Assembly: GCF_005960665.1 (NCBI RefSeq)
Contig: NZ_CP040676.1
Span: forward strand, 630,501-694,500
Source: Exiguobacterium mexicanum
GTDB lineage: Bacteria > Bacillota > Bacilli > Exiguobacteriales > Exiguobacteriaceae
Direction of reading: 5' to 3'
Length of the DNA: 64,000 nt
The notes under the pieces are model-generated. The model was not told the origin of the DNA. It made no database searches and saw only the letters and a program-made list of their open reading frames with translations. Every line of letters begins with the position of its first letter. Within the stretch, counting starts at the first letter, position 1. A program made the translations under genes and the position numbers. Below are positions 59,859 through 64,000 of this stretch, one piece after another.

Positions 59859-60208
59859 GATTTACGGGCGTCTTATCTGGTAACGGATAAGAGTACCACT
59901 GGGTGAATTGCTGGGACTCCTGAGAGCCCTCCTTACGACAACGTGACTGGAAACGGTGAGCGTGAGCGTTATGAAAAAAGGAAGGGATTGGACAATCAGC
60001 AGCCAAGCATCTGTCAGGAAACTGTGATGAAGGTTCAACGACTAGGATGAACGACCTACCGACTTCAGGTCCATGGTTATGAGATCCGTACCTCAACAAC
60101 GGTGAGGGAAGTGCCCAGCCCCTATTTTACAATAACATTTTATTTTATATTAAAATTGTAAAAGGGTGAAGATATAGTCTGGTCTATATTGAAAAATATG
60201 GTGAACTG
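59814..60208 (+). ncRNA. Group I intron (predicted 395 bases) in the flagellin gene
   Basis: A self-splicing ribozyme candidate. Core elements appear in order: P (AATTGCTGGGA, 59906-59916), Q (AATCAGCAGCCAAGC, 59994-60008), R (GTTCAACGACTAG, 60033-60045) and S (AAGATATAGTC, 60169-60179). P7 pairs GACTA (60040) with TAGTC (60175) perfectly. P2 is TCTTATC / GATAAGA (59871-59892), P6 CATC / GATG with a GAAA-capped CAG/CTG extension, a long P7-P8 arm CCCTATTTTACAAT / ATTGTAAAAGGG, and P9 CTATATT-GAAA-AATATGG. The 5' site follows a T (GCT^CAA) and the intron ends in G (AACTG^CAAG), as the family requires. No protein gene lies inside. IA2-like by motif style. A second junction pair, 3-4 bases further on at both ends, is also possible. 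Confidence 0.88.
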
Positions 60209-60253
60209 CAAGCAAATCAACAGCCGCAAGCTGTACTTCAATTGCTCCGTTAA
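60209..60253 (+). CDS. hag: Flagellin exon 2 (alternative C-terminus after splicing)
   Basis: Fourteen codons and TAA encoding QANQQPQAVLQLLR, the usual Bacillales flagellin tail. Joined to codon 349 of exon 1 it restores ...AMLAQANQQPQAVLQLLR with 363 residues in total. It has no start codon or ribosome site and makes sense only as a spliced exon. A strong terminator follows 32 bases later. Confidence 0.85.
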   Translation, partial: QANQQPQAVLQLLR

Positions 60254-60284
60254 TATAGCAATTGACTATCTAAACGTTATATTA

Positions 60285-60319
60285 AAAACCGTGGAGCTTA
60301 TGCTTCACGGTTTTTCACG
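60285..60319. terminator. Bidirectional terminator of hag and the homing endonuclease gene
   Basis: 14-pair stem AAAAACCGTGGAGC / GCTTCACGGTTTTT (one G-T), 4-base loop, T runs both ways. It contains the stop codon of the minus-strand endonuclease gene. Confidence 0.92.
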
Positions 60320-61134
60320 TCTTGCCATTTATAAACGACCGACCAGTATGTTCGATTCAATCGTCGGGCAATCTCTTTGTCCGTGACTCCTTGTTGTTTC
60401 CAATTGATGAGTAAAGCGATGTCTTCGTCACTATACGGTCTAGCGGGGATGGAGACGCGAATCTTGTAGTCCGGATGTGTTTGTTTATACGTCTCTACTT
60501 CGGTCTGTAGACGTGTTCCCCATGACAGTTTATATATGAAGTCAGGTAGTTCGGCAATGTAAGGCTCGAATAAATTTAAAATGTCGAACGTGTCAGTCAC
60601 TTTTGTCGTTTTCAAATAGTAGCCGGTGCCGCTCGGCGTGCCTGATGTTCGAACGTTAATGTCGTAGCGCGCTTTCATCCAGGTGGCTAACTGTTCCAAC
60701 TGGTGTCTTGAAAATGCTTGTAAGTAGAAAGCGATATGAGGAGTGAATTGAATTTCTTTCTTATCATGATTGAAACGCTTACTGAGGAGAAGGGAGCCAT
60801 CGTCTAAGTAGAGTGTGAGCAGAAATGAAGGATGATGGATATCTTTAAGCAACTTGAATGGAACGTGTTTTTTGTTGTTCGGATAAAAAAGTGGGAAGAG
60901 TTTCGTCATCAGAGGAATTGAGCGCGACACGAGGTTGTTTCCCCGTAAGTACAATAAATTAGATAGCTTTTGTTGTTTCCATTGGCGGTAACTTAACTGT
61001 CCCATCCCGAAATGCTCCCGGTAACTGTTGTTCACCCGTCGATCATACGGATAGCACTTCGTGATTTCTCCATCCCCCAAAATACTAGCAACTAGAATCG
61101 CTACTTGTTCGTCGGATAATCCTTCCCAGTCCAT
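60298..61134 (-). CDS. LAGLIDADG homing endonuclease, free-standing, with C-terminal HTH
   Basis: A 278-residue DNA endonuclease with two LAGLIDADG motifs: VASILGDGE at about residues 15-23 and LTLYLDDGS at about 106-114, so a monomer should cut an asymmetric site. The C-terminal 45 residues (DEDIALLINWKQQGVTDKEIARRLNRTYW) are a helix-turn-helix, probably for added specificity. AAAGGAG lies 9 bases before the ATG. It is outside the group I intron, 44 bases after exon 2, and transcribed towards hag. It most likely cuts intronless flagellin genes and so spreads intron and endonuclease together; this is inferred from position. Confidence 0.88.
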   Translation of the reverse strand: MDWEGLSDEQVAILVASILGDGEITKCYPYDRRVNNSYREHFGMGQLSYRQWKQQKLSNLLYLRGNNLVSRSIPLMTKLFPLFYPNNKKHVPFKLLKDIHHPSFLLTLYLDDGSLLLSKRFNHDKKEIQFTPHIAFYLQAFSRHQLEQLATWMKARYDINVRTSGTPSGTGYYLKTTKVTDTFDILNLFEPYIAELPDFIYKLSWGTRLQTEVETYKQTHPDYKIRVSIPARPYSDEDIALLINWKQQGVTDKEIARRLNRTYWSVVYKWQDVKNREA

Positions 61135-61493
61135 CTCAATTCTCTCCTTTACATAGTAATCTTCTTATAGAAGTAATCCCCGATTTATCTTAATGACCTG
61201 ATTCAATAATTTGTTAGCTCATCTCAAGTTTTTGATTGACAAGTCGATACATAGGAAGATAAAAGGTGCTTGAACGGTCAACGATTTGTTAAAGGAGCTC
61301 AAAGCTGTCTACACCGAACAAAAGCGATTGGACGAACTAGAAGAATTTTGATGATAATATGTGATCCATCGCGATTGAAGCAACGACTTGTGAAGCCGAG
61401 AAAAAGTACAGTTGCAGGAACAATTTCAAGATTTATAAGCCTAGGTCAACTATTTAGAAGTGAAGAAACATCAATCATTTCGCCAAAGCACTA
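61135..61493. other. Intergenic stretch with a possible transposase scrap
   Basis: About 360 bases between the endonuclease start and the flaG promoter. Plus strand 61276-61353 encodes DLLKELKAVYTEQKRLDELEEF and a stop, which resembles an internal piece of IS256-type transposases; no start or further domain remains. Nothing else is recognised. Confidence 0.35.
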
Positions 61494-61519
61494 CAAACTG
61501 ACCTGATTTCGACCGATAT
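61494..61519 (+). promoter_or_regulatory. Sigma-D-type promoter of flaG-fliD-fliS-fliT
   Basis: CAAA (61494-61497), 14 bases, ACCGATAT (7 of 8), 37 bases before the flaG start. Fits late-class flagellar expression together with hag. Confidence 0.78.
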
Positions 61520-61555
61520 AATCCATGAGAACAATGAGTAGAGGAGTAGACGCAT

Positions 61556-61912
61556 ATGAACCCGACCATTTCTGAAGTCCGGCTTCACCTACCTTCTTCC
61601 GTCTTGCCGTATGAACAAACGAAAAACGTGTTCGTCGAAGCGAATCAAAAAGCCCTCGCTGACGAAGGCATCGTTATTCTCCCGACGCCTCAACACGTGA
61701 CAAAATTAGAGGCGGCCGTCGAGAAGGCGAATCTGGTACTCGAGCAACAACGTACCGGTTTGAAGTTCATGAAACATGAAAAACTGAACGACTACTATAT
61801 TCAAATCGTGGATACGAACAACGAAGTCATTCGCGAAATCCCAAGCAAGAAGTCACTCGACTTCTTCGCGGCGTTCATAGAATTTAATCAGCTCTTCGAT
61901 GAACGTGTATAA
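61556..61912 (+). CDS. flaG: FlaG-family flagellar protein (YvyC-like)
   Basis: A 118-residue protein. The first half is poorly conserved; the C-terminal LKFMKHEKLNDYYIQIVDTN, NEVIREIPSKKSLDFFAAF is the FlaG signature. It influences filament length in other bacteria. Ribosome site GAGTAGAGGAG about 9 bases before the ATG. First gene of the sigma-D operon with fliD. Confidence 0.9.
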   Translation: MNPTISEVRLHLPSSVLPYEQTKNVFVEANQKALADEGIVILPTPQHVTKLEAAVEKANLVLEQQRTGLKFMKHEKLNDYYIQIVDTNNEVIREIPSKKSLDFFAAFIEFNQLFDERV

Positions 61913-61924
61913 AGGAGGTAAATC

Positions 61925-63592
61925 ATGACGTCACCCATCCGATTTGGCGGACTCGCCAGTGGAATTGATACCGATACAATCATAAAGCAATTGATGCAAG
62001 TGGAACGAGTACCGGTCGACAAGCTTGAACAAAAGAAACAAACGACTGAATGGAAGCGAGACGCCTACCGCGAAATCAATCGCTCACTCATGACAATGCG
62101 GAACAGTGCGGTCGATCTCATGTTTAGTCGAAACTTTCTGGCTAAAACTGCATCGTCATCTGACACGTCTCGTGTAGAAGTCACTTCTTCACCATCGAGT
62201 GGGAATGCCGCGCTCGAGATTCGAAGTGTAGAGAATTTGGCAACTTCTGCGAGTCATATTGTTCAATTGAGAGATAAGAATAACAATTTGGTAACGCGAG
62301 AGACTGCTGCTAAGGATTTGGACTTAGAAATCAATACAAAAATACAAACGTTCACGGGTTCCCCAACTGAAGTTACTTTAGATTCAAAGATGAATGACGG
62401 CGGTAAACTGTTTATTAACAATGTAGAATTGTTGCCGACAGAATATACCTATGATTCAGCTACAGGAAAAGTGACATTCAATTCACAGATTGCTGAAGGG
62501 GCTGAATTAAAGTACGAATCCGGTTTTAAAATCGAATATATTAACAAGGACGGCGGTACTCCAGCAGAGCTGACGATTGGAGCAGATGCCAAGTTTAGTG
62601 ATGTTATCACTCAATTGAGTTCGAAAGACACAAATTTCTCCGCATTCTTCAACGAAGCTTCTGGGGAGTTGGCACTAACTCATCGAAACACTGGAAGTGA
62701 ATCGACGATTGCTTTCACTGGTGCAGCAGCAACGTTTTTTAACGCTAGTGTTGCAAGCGACATTAAAGGTGAAGATGCAGTTTTCAACGTAAATGGGATT
62801 CAGCTAACACGAAGTTCGAATACGGTGATAATCGACAATATGACAATCACACTTAAGTCTGAGTTTAAAGCTGCTGATAATCCGACGCCAGTTACGCTCT
62901 TGGCCGCAACCGACACCCAAAAGATTTTCGACAACATCAAAGGATTCGTCGACAAATATAATGAGACAATTGATCTTATGAATAAAAAAGTCCGTGAAGA
63001 ACGTTTCCGTTCATTTACTCCGCTCACTCAGGCACAGCGCGATGAACTCTCTGAAGACGAAATCAAGAAGTGGGAAGACAAAGCAATGAGCGGGATGCTT
63101 CGTGGCGATACGATTGTTCGAAGTGCGATGGATACGATGCGTAGCAAATGGTCAAGTACATCGGTTTCAACGAATGATGATACGATGCAACAATTGTTCC
63201 AAATCGGACTTGCGACCGGTGCTGATTTCACAAGTGGCGGGAAAATCGAGTTGAATGAAGAGAAACTCAAAGCCGCTATCGAGAATGATCCAGAGCAGGT
63301 GTATCAACTGTTCACAAATGCAGAAAGTGGATTGCTTCCACAAATTCGTGATGCAGCGACTAACTCACGGTCATCCATCACACGGATTGCTGGTGCTGAT
63401 GGTGCCGGTGCCCCGACGTATTCAATGGGACGTGAAATGAACGCAATAGATACTCGTATCCAGCGCTTAAACGATTTATTAGTCGATAAAGAAAACGCCT
63501 ACTACCGTCGCTTCGCAGCGATGGAGACGGCGATGAACCAGGCGAACTCGCAAGCCGCCTCACTTCAACAGTTCTTAGGCGGAGGCATGTAA
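61925..63592 (+). CDS. fliD: Filament cap protein FliD
   Basis: A 555-residue cap protein (HAP2) that promotes flagellin insertion at the filament tip. The N-terminal RFGGLASGIDTDTIIKQLMQ and VDKLEQKKQTTEWKRDAYR blocks and the C-terminal NDLLVDKENAYYRRFAAMET with NSQAASLQQFLGG are diagnostic; the middle is variable and AT-richer. AAAGGAGG precedes the ATG. Between flaG and its export partner gene fliS/fliT. Confidence 0.95.
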   Translation: MTSPIRFGGLASGIDTDTIIKQLMQVERVPVDKLEQKKQTTEWKRDAYREINRSLMTMRNSAVDLMFSRNFLAKTASSSDTSRVEVTSSPSSGNAALEIRSVENLATSASHIVQLRDKNNNLVTRETAAKDLDLEINTKIQTFTGSPTEVTLDSKMNDGGKLFINNVELLPTEYTYDSATGKVTFNSQIAEGAELKYESGFKIEYINKDGGTPAELTIGADAKFSDVITQLSSKDTNFSAFFNEASGELALTHRNTGSESTIAFTGAAATFFNASVASDIKGEDAVFNVNGIQLTRSSNTVIIDNMTITLKSEFKAADNPTPVTLLAATDTQKIFDNIKGFVDKYNETIDLMNKKVREERFRSFTPLTQAQRDELSEDEIKKWEDKAMSGMLRGDTIVRSAMDTMRSKWSSTSVSTNDDTMQQLFQIGLATGADFTSGGKIELNEEKLKAAIENDPEQVYQLFTNAESGLLPQIRDAATNSRSSITRIAGADGAGAPTYSMGREMNAIDTRIQRLNDLLVDKENAYYRRFAAMETAMNQANSQAASLQQFLGGGM

Positions 63593-63606
63593 GAGGAGGA
63601 ATTTAA

Positions 63607-63981
63607 ATGGTAGCCAACCCATATGCAGCTTATCAAAATAATGCGGTCACGACCGCTAACCCGCAAGAACTGACGCTCATGCTGTATGACGGGGCACTCA
63701 AGTTCATACGCCTCGCCAAACTCGCCATCGAGCAAGGAAACCTGGACTTGAAGAACACGAACATCCAAAAAGCGCAAGCCATCTTCCAAGAGATGCGCTT
63801 GACGCTCAATAAGAACATCGCAATCTCGGCGAACCTTGACTTGCTGTACGAGTACATGTGGCGTCGTCTTTTGGACGCAAACATCAAGAACGACGCAATC
63901 ATCCTCGACGAAGTGCTCGACTTTACGACAGAGCTCCGCGACACGTGGAAGGAAGCGATGAAACTCGCGAAGCAAGCATGA
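63607..63981 (+). CDS. fliS: Flagellin-specific chaperone FliS
   Basis: A 124-residue four-helix protein that binds the C-terminus of flagellin and keeps it unfolded until export. NPYAAYQNNAVTTANPQELTLMLYDGALKFI is split by the family's invariant residues; NLDLLYEYMWRRLLDANIK is the second block. AGAGGAGG lies about 8 bases before the ATG. Since it recognises the flagellin C-terminal helix, the two alternative flagellin tails in this window are both candidate clients. The stop overlaps the next start. Confidence 0.95.
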   Translation: MVANPYAAYQNNAVTTANPQELTLMLYDGALKFIRLAKLAIEQGNLDLKNTNIQKAQAIFQEMRLTLNKNIAISANLDLLYEYMWRRLLDANIKNDAIILDEVLDFTTELRDTWKEAMKLAKQA

Positions 63982-64000
63982 GACCGATTGATGAGATTAT
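63978..64000 (+). CDS. fliT: Start of next flagellar gene, probably fliT (truncated by window)
   Basis: An ATG overlapping the fliS stop by 4 bases opens a frame (MRPIDEI...) running off the window. In B. subtilis fliT, the FliD chaperone, occupies this place. The identity is positional only. Confidence 0.45.

Noticed and set aside
59859-60253. Second tail explained as a tandem or decayed flagellin gene copy
   Set aside because: The intervening sequence carries ordered P, Q, R, S motifs, a perfect P7 and GNRA-capped hairpins, and only the last 14 codons are repeated; an intron explains all of it better.
59814-60253. Group II intron
   Set aside because: No domain V-type hairpin, no GUGYG 5' end and no reverse transcriptase; the conserved strings are those of group I.
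60189-60386. 65-codon plus-strand frame overlapping flagellin exon 2
   Set aside because: Its reading frame differs from exon 2 and crosses a strong terminator; the protein-level match to flagellin tails is in the other frame.
61270-61506. 78-codon plus-strand frame before flaG
   Set aside because: No ribosome site, and it runs into the flaG promoter; another frame of the same stretch looks more like a transposase scrap.
1-64000. tRNA, rRNA, CRISPR arrays and prophage modules
   Set aside because: Looked for cloverleaf ends, conserved rRNA strings, regular short repeats and phage structural genes on both strands; none were found by eye.

Overview
The window looks like a chromosomal segment of a low-GC Gram-positive rod of the Bacillales, most like Exiguobacterium. 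The evidence is the competence/degradative/flagellar gene order known from Bacillus subtilis (tagO, LCP protein, yvyE, degS-degU, degV, comFA, comFC, yvyF, flgM, flgN, flgK, flgL, yviE, fliW, csrA, hag, flaG, fliD, fliS, fliT), AGGAGG-type ribosome sites, compact ATGA overlaps and many intrinsic terminators. Genus assignment is inference. No rRNA, tRNA or CRISPR array was seen.

Layout. 1-4.1 kb: a sensor kinase (5' end missing) with an ATPase/FtsX permease pair. 4.1-7.4 kb: an ECF-type sigma factor with a membrane-anchored partner, small membrane proteins and a SIMPL-domain protein. 7.5-20.5 kb: accessory metabolism (flavodoxin, M14-like peptidase, alpha/beta hydrolase, CBS protein, cupin and aldo/keto reductase, Lrp/AsnC regulator facing an AhpD-like protein, oligoendopeptidase F, free-standing EIIA-Glc, HTH and SMI1/KNR4 proteins). 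20.5-24.8 kb: a YhaQP-like ABC exporter divergent from an mhqO-mhqD quinone-detoxification pair behind an MhqR-like palindrome. 25-28 kb: acyltransferase, Asp23 protein, beta-phosphoglucomutase with LacI-type operator candidates, and a small Rok-like protein.

28-45.3 kb is the conserved envelope/competence/motility block, interrupted by a trehalose cassette (treR, treP, treA) between degV and comFA. TreP has no IIA domain; the separate EIIA at 18.3 kb is the likely phosphate donor. FliW and CsrA overlap and probably regulate the flagellin mRNA, whose leader at 58.6 kb has a sigma-D promoter and GGA motifs around the ribosome site. 45.4-53.9 kb: a diguanylate cyclase, divergent YitT paralogues, an EamA-type transporter, small proteins and one intact IS150-type element lodged in the loop of a terminator. 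54-64 kb: a chemotaxis receptor, a large SH3-repeat glucosaminidase, flagellin, and flaG-fliD-fliS-fliT.

The most striking item is at the 3' end of hag. The flagellin reading frame ends normally at 59858, but a group I intron core follows, and just past it a second copy of the flagellin C-terminus (60209-60253) lies in the right phase. Predicted splicing from 59813 to 60209 gives a 363-residue flagellin; the unspliced message also gives 363 residues, because the first 45 bases of the intron themselves encode a flagellin tail and a stop. A LAGLIDADG homing endonuclease gene lies outside the intron, directly downstream and on the opposite strand. This dual-tail, intron-bearing flagellin with a free-standing endonuclease is the main discovery candidate.
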